From the NCBI RefSeq assembly GCF_001507645.1, contig NZ_CP013909.1, positions 2,852,001-2,916,000 on the forward strand: 64,000 bases of DNA. Direction: 5' to 3'. The position numbers were made by a program, and so were the translations under genes. This document shows positions 7,837 through 16,408 of this stretch, in pieces (positions within the stretch are counted from its first letter, which is position 1; the number at the start of each line of letters is the position of its first letter). The notes under the pieces are model-generated. The model did no database searches, was not told the origin of the DNA, and was given only the letters and a program-made list of their open reading frames with translations. Origin of the DNA: Hymenobacter sedentarius (GTDB lineage: Bacteria; Bacteroidota; Bacteroidia; Cytophagales; Hymenobacteraceae).

Positions 7837-8496
7837 ATGAACTACCAACCCCTGCACTATATCTATCAAGCGGCTACCTCTATCCCCACGGGGGTGACAG
7901 TGCTACTACTCCACGGCACCGGTGGCGACGAGCGCGACTTGCTGCCGCTGGCTCAGGGCTTCGGGCCCGGCGTGAACGTGCTGAGCGTGCGCGGCAACGT
8001 GTCGGAAGGCGGCATGCCCCGCTTCTTCCGCCGCCTGGGCATGGGCGTGTTCGACGAAGACGACGTGCGCTTCCGCACCCACGAGCTGGCCGCCTTCCTG
8101 GTGCAGGTCAGCCAGAAAGAGGGTTTTGATGCGACGCAGGTCGTGGCCGTGGGCTACTCCAACGGCGCCAACATTGCCGGCAGCCTGCTGCTGCTCTACC
8201 CTGAGCTGCTGGCCGGCGCCGTACTCTGGCGCCCCATGCAGCCGCTCACCCGCGACGTGCCGGCGGTACACACCACGCGCCGGCCCCCGGTGTTTTTCAA
8301 CCCGGGCAGCCGGGACCCCACGGTGGACCCCGCAGCCACCGAGCGTTACGCGGCTTTGCTATCCGCAGCCGGCTTTCAGCTTACCCGCCAAGACACGCCC
8401 GCCGGCCACAACCTGACTCCAGCCGACGTGGATGGGGGCATCGCATGGTTTCGCCAGCACTTCGCTGCGCCGGCGGCCCCTAACCCTGCTCGCTAA
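7837..8496 (+). CDS. Alpha/beta hydrolase, MhqD-like carboxylesterase
   Basis: 219 residues with a carboxylesterase/phospholipase alpha/beta fold: LLLHGTGGDERDLLPLA (oxyanion region), VAVGYSNGANIAGSLL (nucleophile Ser in GYSNG), then the acid in GSRDPTVDP and His in PAGHNLT. Relatives (MhqD) sit beside ring-cleaving dioxygenases in quinone- or aldehyde-detoxification loci. Start ATG 7837 lies 5 bp after the dioxygenase stop. Confidence 0.87.
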   Translation: MNYQPLHYIYQAATSIPTGVTVLLLHGTGGDERDLLPLAQGFGPGVNVLSVRGNVSEGGMPRFFRRLGMGVFDEDDVRFRTHELAAFLVQVSQKEGFDATQVVAVGYSNGANIAGSLLLLYPELLAGAVLWRPMQPLTRDVPAVHTTRRPPVFFNPGSRDPTVDPAATERYAALLSAAGFQLTRQDTPAGHNLTPADVDGGIAWFRQHFAAPAAPNPAR

Positions 8497-8630
8497 GCCC
8501 CTGGGGTAGCGGAGAGCCAAGCTTTTCCTGCCCAAGCTTATGGGCGGACCGGAAGCCTATTACCTGGGTGTTGCTAACAGAGCGGCCGGGGGCAAGAGGC
8601 AAGAGCGCTACCTATGGAGAGTTGTGAGGA

Positions 8631-8667
8631 GTTCACGAAACTCATCTCCTAAGGGTATTTCGTGAAC
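8631..8667. repeat. Short perfect inverted repeat (10 bp arms)
   Basis: GTTCACGAAA at 8631-8640 and TTTCGTGAAC at 8658-8667 form a perfect inverted repeat with a 17-base spacer in the gap between the esterase and a minus-strand hypothetical gene. There is no U-tract, so a simple terminator is unlikely. It could be an operator or a degenerate repeat. Confidence 0.4.
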
Positions 8668-8762
8668 GGCGATTCATGAACCATTTTCTTGAACTCAATC
8701 TGTTCTGTAAAGTAGTGGCAGGGTGTACCAGCTCCACAAGAAGCGGTTCATTGAAACGAGGG

Positions 8763-9194
8763 TTAAGGTGCCTGGAGTTTTTCAAAATGCGTTAAGCACA
8801 AGCGTAACTCCTTTGCGGATTTTAATAACTGCCTCTCGACGTTTCCTTCTGGCTTAAATTGCCGAAAATGGCGCTGGTTTTCTTTCCAATTGGCTGGCCC
8901 CACGAGGGCACCCAGGGCTTGATTGAGGGCGTTTAAGTGGAGCGTTCGCCGCGGGTCATCGTAGCTCGGCAATTGCTGGTTCACCAACTGGAAAACGATA
9001 ACTTGTAAGTAGTTCTCGAGGTTCTCGTAGGAAATGGAAATAATCTGCGCTGGGTTACGGTACTGCAGCTCATAAAAGACTGCGTCCCGGGCCGTCTCCT
9101 TCGAAAGCGTAAAGGCAAATTCCGGAATAAGAAAAGCGAAATACGCTTTGGCGGCCTCTAAATAGGTCTGTGCTGCAATCATAGACAAAGCCAT
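8763..9194 (-). CDS. Hypothetical protein, 143 residues
   Basis: Helical, soluble protein with no signal or membrane segment. It is rich in Gln, Asn, Tyr and Phe (YLEAAKAYFAFLIPEFAFTL; ENYLQVIVFQLVNQQLP), with a basic middle (KENQRHFRQFKPEG). I do not recognise a family. Codon use is less GC-rich than its neighbours, and it stands alone between the mhq-like group and the polysaccharide region, so recent acquisition is possible. The start could be Met1 or Met5. Confidence 0.6.
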   Translation of the reverse strand: MALSMIAAQTYLEAAKAYFAFLIPEFAFTLSKETARDAVFYELQYRNPAQIISISYENLENYLQVIVFQLVNQQLPSYDDPRRTLHLNALNQALGALVGPANWKENQRHFRQFKPEGNVERQLLKSAKELRLCLTHFEKLQAP

Positions 9195-9493
9195 TTCGGA
9201 GAGTTACAGCGATGACAACCTTGGTTAAAAACGAACCAAGCGAACACCTGATTTTTAACGGCCTTGAAGTTTAACCAAACGGCGGTATTTTCTTCTTTCT
9301 CGAACTGCCAACCGTTTAAATTGTCCAGCAGGGTCAAAAAATGCGGGGGCAAATGGGGAGCGCCCGAAGAAAAGTATCACGCTGGGAACAGCAGCGGGGC
9401 GGGTCGAAGCCCGCACGTATTCCAAGGCCTATTCGGTAAAACTTCTTCGGTAAGGGGATTTCTGGGGAGCTTAGTACGACAGCGTATCCATAA

Positions 9494-10969
9494 TCAGCTA
9501 TTCGCTTCATTACCATTAGCTAACCAGGATTTAGCCCGGATAAGTAGGGCCAGGCATACAAAAAATACTGACCCAATTTTGTCGGCTTCCACCAGCTCGT
9601 TGAGGGTGAGGTGGAAGATGATGATGACCAACGAGAGCGAGCTGGCCAGCACCACGCGGCGCACTTCGGGCTGGTGCTGGGCTCGGTGGTAGAGCCGCTC
9701 GGCCTGCAGCAACGCCGTGGAGATGAGGATGACGAACAGCAGAAACCCGGGGATGCCTTGCTCGGCTAGCTGCAGCAGGAAGTAGTTGTGGGTAGTCGAT
9801 TTTTCGGGGTTGTCGCTCACGTAGGTGCGGAAGCTTTTCACGGTGTAGCGCTTGTATTCGGGGTAGAAGGTGGCGGCCCCGCTGCCCACTAGCGGCTTGT
9901 CGGCTATCATCCGGGCGGCCGCTATCCAGCGGTACACCCGTTCCATGCCCGACACGTCCTGCAGCTTGTAGGTGGCCTCGAGGTGCTTCTCGAAGTTATG
10001 GCCGTTGAACACGGTGTGCTCGTAGTCGGGCGCGTACTCCATGAAGTGGTATCCCCGGGCAAAGTAGCTCACCGCCACGGTGGCGCTCAGGGCCACGCCC
10101 AGCAGCAGCACCCGCGTGAGGCGCAGCCGCATTGCCACATAAAACAGCCCGGCAATGGGCAGCGACAGCATCGACGCGCGGGTATAAGAAGTGAACAGCC
10201 CAAAAAGCAAAACGCCCAGCACCACCCGCCAGGCCAGGCGGCGGCCGGCGGTGTGGGCCGCCCGCATGGCCAGCCACCCAAACGGCACCAGCAGCGCCAG
10301 CATGGTAGCGTAGATGACGTGGTTGCGGAAGAACGGGTGCACCGCCCAGTTGATGCCCTCGAAGCTGAAGCCTTTGGTGGCGTGGCGGCTGGCCACGTAA
10401 AGCACGCTCAGGCAGGCGCCGGTGGCATACAGGGCGGCAAAGCGCCAGGTGTCGTTGGGCCGCCGCACGATGAGCAGGGTGCCCAGCAAAAACGGCGTGA
10501 TGTACCACACCTTCGCCAGCAAGTACTTCACGGACTTGACCTTGTCGACCGAAAAAACCGTGTCGGTGGCCGTCCACAAGAGCATCAGTGCCAGAATAAT
10601 ACCCAATGGGTGCAGCCATTCGCGGCGCGGCATGCGGCCGGTGCGCAGCAGCAGCGCCAGCCCCACGCAGGCCGTGAGGGCCAGCATCAGCGGCTCGGAG
10701 GGCACGTCCATGCTCAGGCCGCCAAACAAGCTTATTTCTTCGGAGAAAGGCAGCAGCAGAAACAGCAGGTAGTACAGGATGCGCCACTCCACCAGCGCCA
10801 CCAGCGCGCCCACCGCCAGCAGCCCCGGCAGCAGCAGGGCCGGCTGCTGCCGGAGCGCCGCGGCCGCGCCGCCGGCCAGCAGCAGCAGCACAAGGCCCAT
10901 GAAGAGCAGCTGCGGGCCCTCGAAAGACCGCCGCAGCCGGTGCAGCAGCTCGGTCACGGGCGGGTTCAC
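9494..10969 (-). CDS. O-antigen ligase / polysaccharide polymerase family membrane protein
   Basis: 491 residues with about ten or more hydrophobic helices and a large periplasmic loop (roughly residues 310-400) containing YRWIAAARMIADKPLVGSG and TTHNYFLLQLAEQGIPGFLL. This is the signature layout of Wzy_C/WaaL-type O-antigen ligases or polymerases. The gene starts with a GTG that overlaps the stop of the upstream wzz-like gene (GTGA), so the two are coupled. It lies in a cluster with a flippase and glycosyltransferases. Confidence 0.85.
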   Translation of the reverse strand: MNPPVTELLHRLRRSFEGPQLLFMGLVLLLLAGGAAAALRQQPALLLPGLLAVGALVALVEWRILYYLLFLLLPFSEEISLFGGLSMDVPSEPLMLALTACVGLALLLRTGRMPRREWLHPLGIILALMLLWTATDTVFSVDKVKSVKYLLAKVWYITPFLLGTLLIVRRPNDTWRFAALYATGACLSVLYVASRHATKGFSFEGINWAVHPFFRNHVIYATMLALLVPFGWLAMRAAHTAGRRLAWRVVLGVLLFGLFTSYTRASMLSLPIAGLFYVAMRLRLTRVLLLGVALSATVAVSYFARGYHFMEYAPDYEHTVFNGHNFEKHLEATYKLQDVSGMERVYRWIAAARMIADKPLVGSGAATFYPEYKRYTVKSFRTYVSDNPEKSTTHNYFLLQLAEQGIPGFLLFVILISTALLQAERLYHRAQHQPEVRRVVLASSLSLVIIIFHLTLNELVEADKIGSVFFVCLALLIRAKSWLANGNEANS

Positions 10970-12048
10970 GCCAGCTGGGCCACCCGGGGCCGGTTGTACC
11001 GGTACAGCTCCAGCAGCGCAATAAAGACCACCGACAGCACGAACGTGAGCAGCACCGAGCCCAGCACGATGAGTGAACGCACGGGCTTGGCCTTCTTGGT
11101 GGCTGGGTAGGCTTTCTGCACCAGGTACACGCTGGATATCCGACCTTTAATGCTCAGCTCGGCGGTTTCGTAGGCCGAGCGGGCCGCGATGAGGCGGGTT
11201 TGCAGGTCGGTGACGCGGGTGGTGAACATGGTCACCGAGTCGGTGCCCTGTACATAGTTTTCCAGGTTGAGCAGGTTGCCGCCATCGGCGCGGGTGAGGC
11301 CGCGCAGCACGCGCTTGAGCCCGGCCACGTCGCCGCCGCTGGCCTCGGCCTTGCGCAGCGCGGCCTCGGTTTCCACCAGCTGCTTGGCCAGGTAGCGGCC
11401 CTGCATCTCGAGGCCGTAGATGCCGTAGCGGCGGCGCGCGCCTACCAGCTCGCGGCGGCTGCGCTCGAAGCTGGTGCTCAGGTATTCGTAGCGCTGGCGG
11501 TAGAGGTCGAGCACGGTGCGGCGGTTTTCCAGGGTCAGCTGCTGGTTCACCGAGTCGATGACGTGCACCATGGCATTGGCCACGGCCGCCGCCAGGTTCT
11601 TGTCTTTGTCCATGAACGCCAGCTCAATGGCGTCGCGCTCGTTGTGCACGATGCTGAGGTTGCTGTTGAACTCGCTCAGCACGTAGTTGTCGCTGGCATC
11701 GTCGCCGGGCGTGCCGGCCTTGTAGTGCTTATAGAGGTCAAACTTGCGGATAATCTGCTCGGCCACCGGCTGCGACTCGCCGATGGTGATGGCGCGGTCC
11801 AGGTCTTCGGCCCGGCCGCCCAGCTCCAGCTTGCTGCGCACTTCCACGTTGTCCTCGAGCAGGCGGTCGGGGTCAGCCGTCTGCGGGTTGGTGGGGATGA
11901 AGATGGCCGTGGAGCGGTAAAAGTTGGGCAGCAGCAGCGCCACCACAATGCTCACCAGTGCGGCCAACGCCACGGCCCCAGCCACGAAGTACTTCCAGCG
12001 GTTGATAATGGGGCCCAGGCCCACCAGCGAGAAAGAAGGTGCAGACAT
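10966..12048 (-). CDS. Wzz/polysaccharide co-polymerase-like chain-length protein
   Basis: 360 residues. One N-terminal membrane helix (about 19-40), then a periplasmic region with LPNFYRSTAIFIPTNPQTAD and a long coiled coil (about 150-290), and a second helix near the C-terminus preceded by a Pro/Lys-rich stretch (AYPATKKAKPVRSL). This is the Wzz/Wzc-type topology without a kinase domain. It would set the chain length of the polymer made by the overlapping polymerase/ligase gene. The flippase gene is divergent. Confidence 0.85.
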   Translation of the reverse strand: MSAPSFSLVGLGPIINRWKYFVAGAVALAALVSIVVALLLPNFYRSTAIFIPTNPQTADPDRLLEDNVEVRSKLELGGRAEDLDRAITIGESQPVAEQIIRKFDLYKHYKAGTPGDDASDNYVLSEFNSNLSIVHNERDAIELAFMDKDKNLAAAVANAMVHVIDSVNQQLTLENRRTVLDLYRQRYEYLSTSFERSRRELVGARRRYGIYGLEMQGRYLAKQLVETEAALRKAEASGGDVAGLKRVLRGLTRADGGNLLNLENYVQGTDSVTMFTTRVTDLQTRLIAARSAYETAELSIKGRISSVYLVQKAYPATKKAKPVRSLIVLGSVLLTFVLSVVFIALLELYRYNRPRVAQLA

Positions 12049-12173
12049 ACAATGAAGAAAGCCGCTTGCCCCGTCCGCCTAAATTATTGGGCGCGGAGCG
12101 GGGGAGGGGCGAGCAAAGATAGCCGGAAAAAGGCCCCGTGCGCCCCCATGCGCGGCTGGCCCGACGCGGTGCG

Positions 12174-12181
12174 TAGCTTTG
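12174..12181 (+). promoter_or_regulatory. Candidate -7 promoter element (TAGCTTTG) for the flippase gene
   Basis: TAGCTTTG fits the Bacteroidota consensus TAnnTTTG in the divergent gap between the wzz-like gene and the flippase. No good -33 TTG is seen at 19-21 bp. If used, transcription would start near 12188, leaving room for a translation start near 12237. Confidence 0.4.
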
Positions 12182-12236
12182 CGATTCTGGCGCACGGCGC
12201 AGGTTATTTTCTCTCGGTTTTAGCACCCTCGTCGGC

Positions 12237-13661
12237 ATCAAACGGTTTTTTGGCAATATCAGCTTCGTCGTCCTGCTCAACCTGCTGGTAAAACCCGGCT
12301 GGGTGGTGGTTGAAAACCTGGTGCAGGACCGGCTCGGCCATGCCACGTTTGGCCTTATCACGGCGCTATCGGCCCTCACACTGGTGGTGGCCGCCCTGTC
12401 CGACCTCGGCCTCACGCCCTACTCCGTGCAGCGCGTGGCCGCCGAGCCCACCTTCATGGCCGAGACCTTTCCCACGCTGCTGCCCCTGCGCGGCGCCCTC
12501 AACGCCGTGGCGCTGGCCGCCATGCTGGGCGTGGGCTGGGTGCTGGGCTACCGCGGCTCGGAGTTGGTGCTGCTGGCCGCCATCGGTATTGCACTGCTGC
12601 TCACGCAGTACGGGCAGTTTCTGAGGGGCACCCTGCAGGCCCACCAGAAGTTCAATACCGATGCGGTGCTCTCGGTAGTGGAGAAGTTTGTGCTGCTGGG
12701 CGCCGTGCTGGTGCTCCTGCCGGTGGGCCTCACGCTGCCGCGCTACGTGGGCGCGCGGCTGGGCGCGGCGGCCTTCACCACGGTGGTGCTCTATGGGTTG
12801 ATGACGCGCCTGTTTGGCCGCGTAAAGTACCGCTGGCAGGGCCTTGTGGCCCGCACGGCCCTGCGCGCCAGCCTGCCCTTTGCCTTCATGACCCTGCTCT
12901 ACGGCGTGAACGAGCGCATCGACATGGTGATGCTCGAGCGCCTGGCCTCGCCCACCGAGGCCGGCTACTACGCCGGCGCCTACCGCTGGGTCGATGCCGT
13001 GATGATGTACGCTTGGACGGTGCTGCCGCTGTTTTTTGCCAAGTTTGCCAGCGTGGCCCGCGATGCTTCGGCCCAACGCCAGCTGCTCTGGTTTGGGCAG
13101 CGCGTCCTCACCTTGCCCTTGCTGTTTGTGGTGGCCTTTGTGCTGTTTCGGGGCGAGGTGCTGTTCTGGCAGTTCAGCCACAGCACGCCCGCCGAGGTGG
13201 CCCGGATGACCTGGTGCCTGAAAATATTATTCATCAACGTGCTGGTGCACGCCTTTTTTGCCATCTACAGCACGCTGCTTACCAGCACCACCCACGAGCG
13301 GGCGGTTAGCTGGCTGGTGGCCGGCAGCATTTTCCTCAACATCGGCCTGAACCTGTTTTTGCTGCCCCGCTACGGCGCCGTGGCCGCCTCGCTCGATACC
13401 CTGCTGTGCGCGGCGGCCGTCTCGGTGGGCTACCTGGTGCTGGTGGCGCAGCGCACCGGCGTGGGCGTGCCGTTTCGGCTGCTGGCCCGGCTGTTGCTGG
13501 CCTTCGGGCTACTGTGCGGGAGTTGGTATATGCTGCAGTATGGCTTCAGCAAAGCCCTGAGCTGGTGGGTTGAAGCAGGAGTGATGGCCGTTGTGTTTGG
13601 GGTGATTGTGCTCGGAACAGGGCTGGTGCGCCGCAACGAAATCATGGCGTTGAAGCGGTAA
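12237..13661 (+). CDS. Polysaccharide flippase (Wzx/MATE-like)
   Basis: About 474 residues with 12-14 membrane helices and the pattern of the oligosaccharide flippase family: GHATFGLITALSALT, then NERIDMVMLERLASPTEAGYYAGAY, a classic Wzx signature region, then a final cluster of helices. The first standard start is GTG 12303, but that would cut into the first helix. The frame continues open upstream with KRFFGNISFVVLLNLLVKPG, a natural N-terminus, yet contains no ATG, GTG or TTG. I place the start at ATC 12237 (reading M-KRFFGN) as an inference. The protein moves lipid-linked glycans across the inner membrane. Confidence 0.8.
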   Translation: MKRFFGNISFVVLLNLLVKPGWVVVENLVQDRLGHATFGLITALSALTLVVAALSDLGLTPYSVQRVAAEPTFMAETFPTLLPLRGALNAVALAAMLGVGWVLGYRGSELVLLAAIGIALLLTQYGQFLRGTLQAHQKFNTDAVLSVVEKFVLLGAVLVLLPVGLTLPRYVGARLGAAAFTTVVLYGLMTRLFGRVKYRWQGLVARTALRASLPFAFMTLLYGVNERIDMVMLERLASPTEAGYYAGAYRWVDAVMMYAWTVLPLFFAKFASVARDASAQRQLLWFGQRVLTLPLLFVVAFVLFRGEVLFWQFSHSTPAEVARMTWCLKILFINVLVHAFFAIYSTLLTSTTHERAVSWLVAGSIFLNIGLNLFLLPRYGAVAASLDTLLCAAAVSVGYLVLVAQRTGVGVPFRLLARLLLAFGLLCGSWYMLQYGFSKALSWWVEAGVMAVVFGVIVLGTGLVRRNEIMALKR

Positions 13662-13672
13662 GCACCGAACGA

Positions 13673-13707
13673 CCAGCGTCCCCTCCTTGGTAAGGAGGGG
13701 ACGCTGG
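13673..13707. terminator. 16-bp perfect hairpin after the flippase gene
   Basis: Arms 13673-13688 and 13692-13707 are perfectly complementary around a 3-base loop. A second palindrome, CTGGCGCG-A-CGCGCCAG, overlaps its right end. There is no T-run, so it may terminate only weakly or be part of a repeat. The right-arm motif AAGGAGGGG recurs at 13880-13888, just before the next gene, suggesting that the whole 13673-13889 gap is one repeat-derived spacer. Confidence 0.5.
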
Positions 13708-13918
13708 CGCGACGCGCCAGCTGGGGTGGTTTGTTCGTTGTACGACACCCGAACGACTCGTACTGGAATCGTTCGCGTATCATTGGCTACGCCGTCCTTC
13801 GGTTCAACGCCCACAACCACCCCCGTCCGAACCTGCGGTTCGAACATCCACTCCTTAGCTTCGCTGACCTTCGGGTGGTAAGGAGGGGAGTTTATTGTTT
13901 AATTCCATTTTTGCTTCC

Positions 13919-15064
13919 GTGCAAGTCGCTGTCAACACCCGTTTCCTACTGCCGGGCAACCACTTGGAAGGCATTGGCCGCTTCTCGTATGAGACGCTGC
14001 GGCACCTGGTGGCGCAGCATCCCGAGGTCACGTTTCACTTTCTGTTCGACCGGCCTTTTGATGTCCGCTACCTGTTTGGGCCTAATGTGGTGCCGCACGT
14101 GCTGTTTCCGCCGGCCCGGCATCCGTTGCTGTTCGTGGCGTGGTTTGAGGGAGCGGTGGCGCAGTGGCTGGCCCGGCGCCGGCCGGCGGCGTTCCTCAGC
14201 CTCGACGGCTTTACGACCCTCAACACCCGCGTGCCCCGGGTAACGGTCATTCACGACCTGGCCTTCGAGCATTATCCGCTCGATGTGGGGCTGCTGCAGC
14301 GCAAGTACTACCACTTTTTCTCGCCCCGCTTTGCGCGGGCCTCCGAGCAGCTGGTGGCCGTATCGGAAGCCACCAAGGCCGACATTGTGCAGACCTATGG
14401 CATCGCGCCGGCTAAAATCAGGGTAGCGTACAATGCGCCGGCCACCCAATTTCAGCCCCAGCCCGAGGCCGCCCAGCGCGAAACCCGGCGGCGGTTCAGC
14501 CACGGCCAGCCGTACTTTTTGTTTGTGGGGGCCTTGCAGCCGCGCAAAAACCTGGGCCATCTGCTGCAGGCCTTCGACATATTCAAGGAAAACGGTGGGT
14601 CCGGTGTAGCCCCCGCGCAGCTGCTCATTGTGGGCCGCAAGGCCTGGAAAGCCGGCCCCATTCTCGACGCCTACCAACGGATGCGCCACCAGACGTCGGT
14701 GCATTTCACCGGCCGCGTAGCCGACCCGGAATTGGCCAGCCTTTATGCGGCGGCCCTGGCCACGGTGTACGTGCCTTATTTCGAAGGTTTCGGCATCCCC
14801 ATTGTCGAAGCGCAGGCCAGTGGCTGCCCGGTGCTCACGGCTGGCGTCAGCTCCATGCCGGAGGTGGCCGGCGAAGGCGGCGCCCTGGTGGTCGACCCGC
14901 ACCAGGTGGAGGATATTGCCGGCGGCCTCACCCGCTTGTGGCAGGAGCCGGAGCTACGCCAGCAGCTCATCACCCAGGGGCACCAGAATCTGAGCCGCTT
15001 TTCGTGGGCCCGAAGCGCCGAAGTGCTGTGGGAAGCGGTTGACGCTGCGCTTAATGAAGAATGA
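13919..15064 (+). CDS. Glycosyltransferase family 4 (GT-B fold)
   Basis: 381 residues from GTG 13919 (M-QVAVNTRFLLPG). The N-terminal domain has EGIGRFSYETLRHL; the C-terminal domain has QPYFLFVGALQPRKNLGHLL, then HFTGRVADPELASLYAAA, and the E-x7-E motif in PYFEGFGIPIVEAQASG, all typical of GT4. A TTG at 13895, preceded by an SD-like AAGGAGGGG, would add eight residues. The last residues, DAALNEE, and the stop codon are encoded by the left end of an AT-rich inverted repeat. The three following genes are probably co-transcribed. Confidence 0.9.
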   Translation: MQVAVNTRFLLPGNHLEGIGRFSYETLRHLVAQHPEVTFHFLFDRPFDVRYLFGPNVVPHVLFPPARHPLLFVAWFEGAVAQWLARRRPAAFLSLDGFTTLNTRVPRVTVIHDLAFEHYPLDVGLLQRKYYHFFSPRFARASEQLVAVSEATKADIVQTYGIAPAKIRVAYNAPATQFQPQPEAAQRETRRRFSHGQPYFLFVGALQPRKNLGHLLQAFDIFKENGGSGVAPAQLLIVGRKAWKAGPILDAYQRMRHQTSVHFTGRVADPELASLYAAALATVYVPYFEGFGIPIVEAQASGCPVLTAGVSSMPEVAGEGGALVVDPHQVEDIAGGLTRLWQEPELRQQLITQGHQNLSRFSWARSAEVLWEAVDAALNEE

Positions 15065-15138
15065 ATAATTAAGAATGAGGAATTAGCCCAAAGACCAATT
15101 CCTCATTCTTAATTATTCATTCCTCATTAAGCGAAGCG
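15043..15138. repeat. AT-rich hairpin element, 42-bp arms (family A, copy 1)
   Basis: Arms 15043-15084 and 15097-15138 are complementary with two mismatches around a 12-base spacer. The ends are CGCTGCGCTTAATGAAGAAT and its complement. The same end sequences recur at 29541-29666. The left arm lies inside the glycosyltransferase gene and supplies its last codons and stop. The palindrome could also act as a transcription barrier. Confidence 0.85.
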
Positions 15139-15144
15139 TTACTT

Positions 15145-15152
15145 TACTTTTG
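15145..15152 (+). promoter_or_regulatory. Candidate -7 promoter element (TACTTTTG)
   Basis: TACTTTTG fits TAnnTTTG and lies 10 bp before ATG 15162, directly after the hairpin element. No -33 TTG is evident, as the expected position is inside the repeat arm. Such a short leader is tight, so this is tentative. Confidence 0.35.
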
Positions 15153-15161
15153 CCTTTCCTT

Positions 15162-15710
15162 ATGGCCCGTTCGCATCCTTACAATTTTGCCCATGTGCTG
15201 CTGCCGCAGCTAGCGTGGCGCCGGCCGACATCGGTACGCCGCGAGCTGAGCGACCCTTACCTGGCGCGTGAGCTGCTGCATTATGTGTGGGACAAGGCCG
15301 CCGAAAACCTGGCCCCAGCCGAGAAAGTGGCGCCCAAGGGCCTGCGCCTGAGTTGGCACGAAGTAGCCGGCCGGGTCACGGCGCTGTTTCACCTGCCGCC
15401 GCCCCAGGCCACCATGGAGGCACATTATTCGGCCCTGGTATATGAGGAGGATGAGGACGCGGCCGAAACCGAAGCCGAAGAAAAGCGCCCCCGCTACTTC
15501 ACCCTGGAAGCTACCCTGGGCCTGGCCGGCCCCGCCGGCACGCCCACCGAGGTGGGCGAATGGGCCGGCGAAGTGCACCGCCACCTGGGCCGCGGCCCGG
15601 CGGCCGGCCAGCCCAACACCCTCACGGCCTTCCTGGAAACATTGGCCACCGTGCTGGGCCCACTGCCGCCCGAAACGGAAGTGCCGTTTATGCGCGTGGT
15701 GCGCTCCTGA
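15162..15710 (+). CDS. Hypothetical protein in polysaccharide cluster
   Basis: 182 residues from ATG 15162 (MARSHPYNFAHVLLPQLAWR). Soluble, no signal peptide, with a central acidic segment (EEDEDAAETEAEEKRPRYF) and a C-terminal LPPETEVPFMRVVRS. I do not recognise a family. The stop overlaps the deacetylase start (TGATG), which implies translational coupling with polysaccharide modification genes. Confidence 0.75.
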   Translation: MARSHPYNFAHVLLPQLAWRRPTSVRRELSDPYLARELLHYVWDKAAENLAPAEKVAPKGLRLSWHEVAGRVTALFHLPPPQATMEAHYSALVYEEDEDAAETEAEEKRPRYFTLEATLGLAGPAGTPTEVGEWAGEVHRHLGRGPAAGQPNTLTAFLETLATVLGPLPPETEVPFMRVVRS

Positions 15711-16408
15711 TGCGCATGGCTTCCCGGCTCGAAGCGGCCTTGCTCACGCGCCCGCCCCGGCTGCTGCACGCCCTGCTGCCCGGCTGCGAATGGACCGGCC
15801 CCAGCGCCACGCCCGCCGGCGCCCCCGTGGTGTACCTGACGTTTGACGACGGCCCCATCCCCGACGAAACGCCCTGGGTGCTGGAGCAGCTGGCCGCCTT
15901 CCGGGCGCAGGCCACGTTTTTCTGCGTGGGCCAAAATCTGGAGCGCTACCCCGACATTGCCAGCGCGGCCCTGGCCGCCGGGCACCGGGTGGCCAACCAC
16001 ACCCATCATCACCGCAGCGCCTGGGCCACGCCCCGCGCCGGCTACCTGGCCGATGTGGCCCGCTGCCAGCAGGTATTGGCCGAAATTGGGCTGAATGCGA
16101 AGGGCGAATCGGGGCAGCCCCCCGTGGTTTCAGCTCCACTTTTCCGGCCGCCTTATGGCCGGCTGAGTTGGCCCTTGCTGCGGGCCCTGCGCCCGGAATA
16201 TCGGGTGGTGATGTGGTCGGTGCTCACCCGCGACTACGACCCCGACCTGAGCCCAGAAAGCTGCCTGCGCTACACCCTGGCTGCTGTGCGGCCCGGCGAT
16301 GTTCTCGTGTTTCACGACAGCCACAAGGCCAGTGCGCGGCTGCGCTTCGTGCTGCCGCGGGTGCTGGCGCACCTGGCCGAGCAGGGCTTTCAGTTTCTTA
16401 CGCTGTGA
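15710..16408 (+). CDS. Polysaccharide deacetylase (NodB/CE4 domain)
   Basis: 232 residues from ATG 15710. CE4 motifs are all visible: VVYLTFDDGPIPDET (catalytic Asp and metal Asp), HRVANHTHHH (metal-binding His pair), PLFRPPYGRL, VMWSVLTRDYDP and VLVFHDSHK. No clear signal peptide. It would remove N-acetyl groups from a glycan, here probably the polymer made by this cluster. The stop overlaps the next gene (GTGA). Confidence 0.9.
   Translation: MRMASRLEAALLTRPPRLLHALLPGCEWTGPSATPAGAPVVYLTFDDGPIPDETPWVLEQLAAFRAQATFFCVGQNLERYPDIASAALAAGHRVANHTHHHRSAWATPRAGYLADVARCQQVLAEIGLNAKGESGQPPVVSAPLFRPPYGRLSWPLLRALRPEYRVVMWSVLTRDYDPDLSPESCLRYTLAAVRPGDVLVFHDSHKASARLRFVLPRVLAHLAEQGFQFLTL

Noticed and set aside
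11200..12291. 363-codon plus-strand frame over the wzz-like gene
   Set aside because: It is His/Gln/Ala-rich antisense of a convincing Wzz-type protein and overlaps its full coding region.
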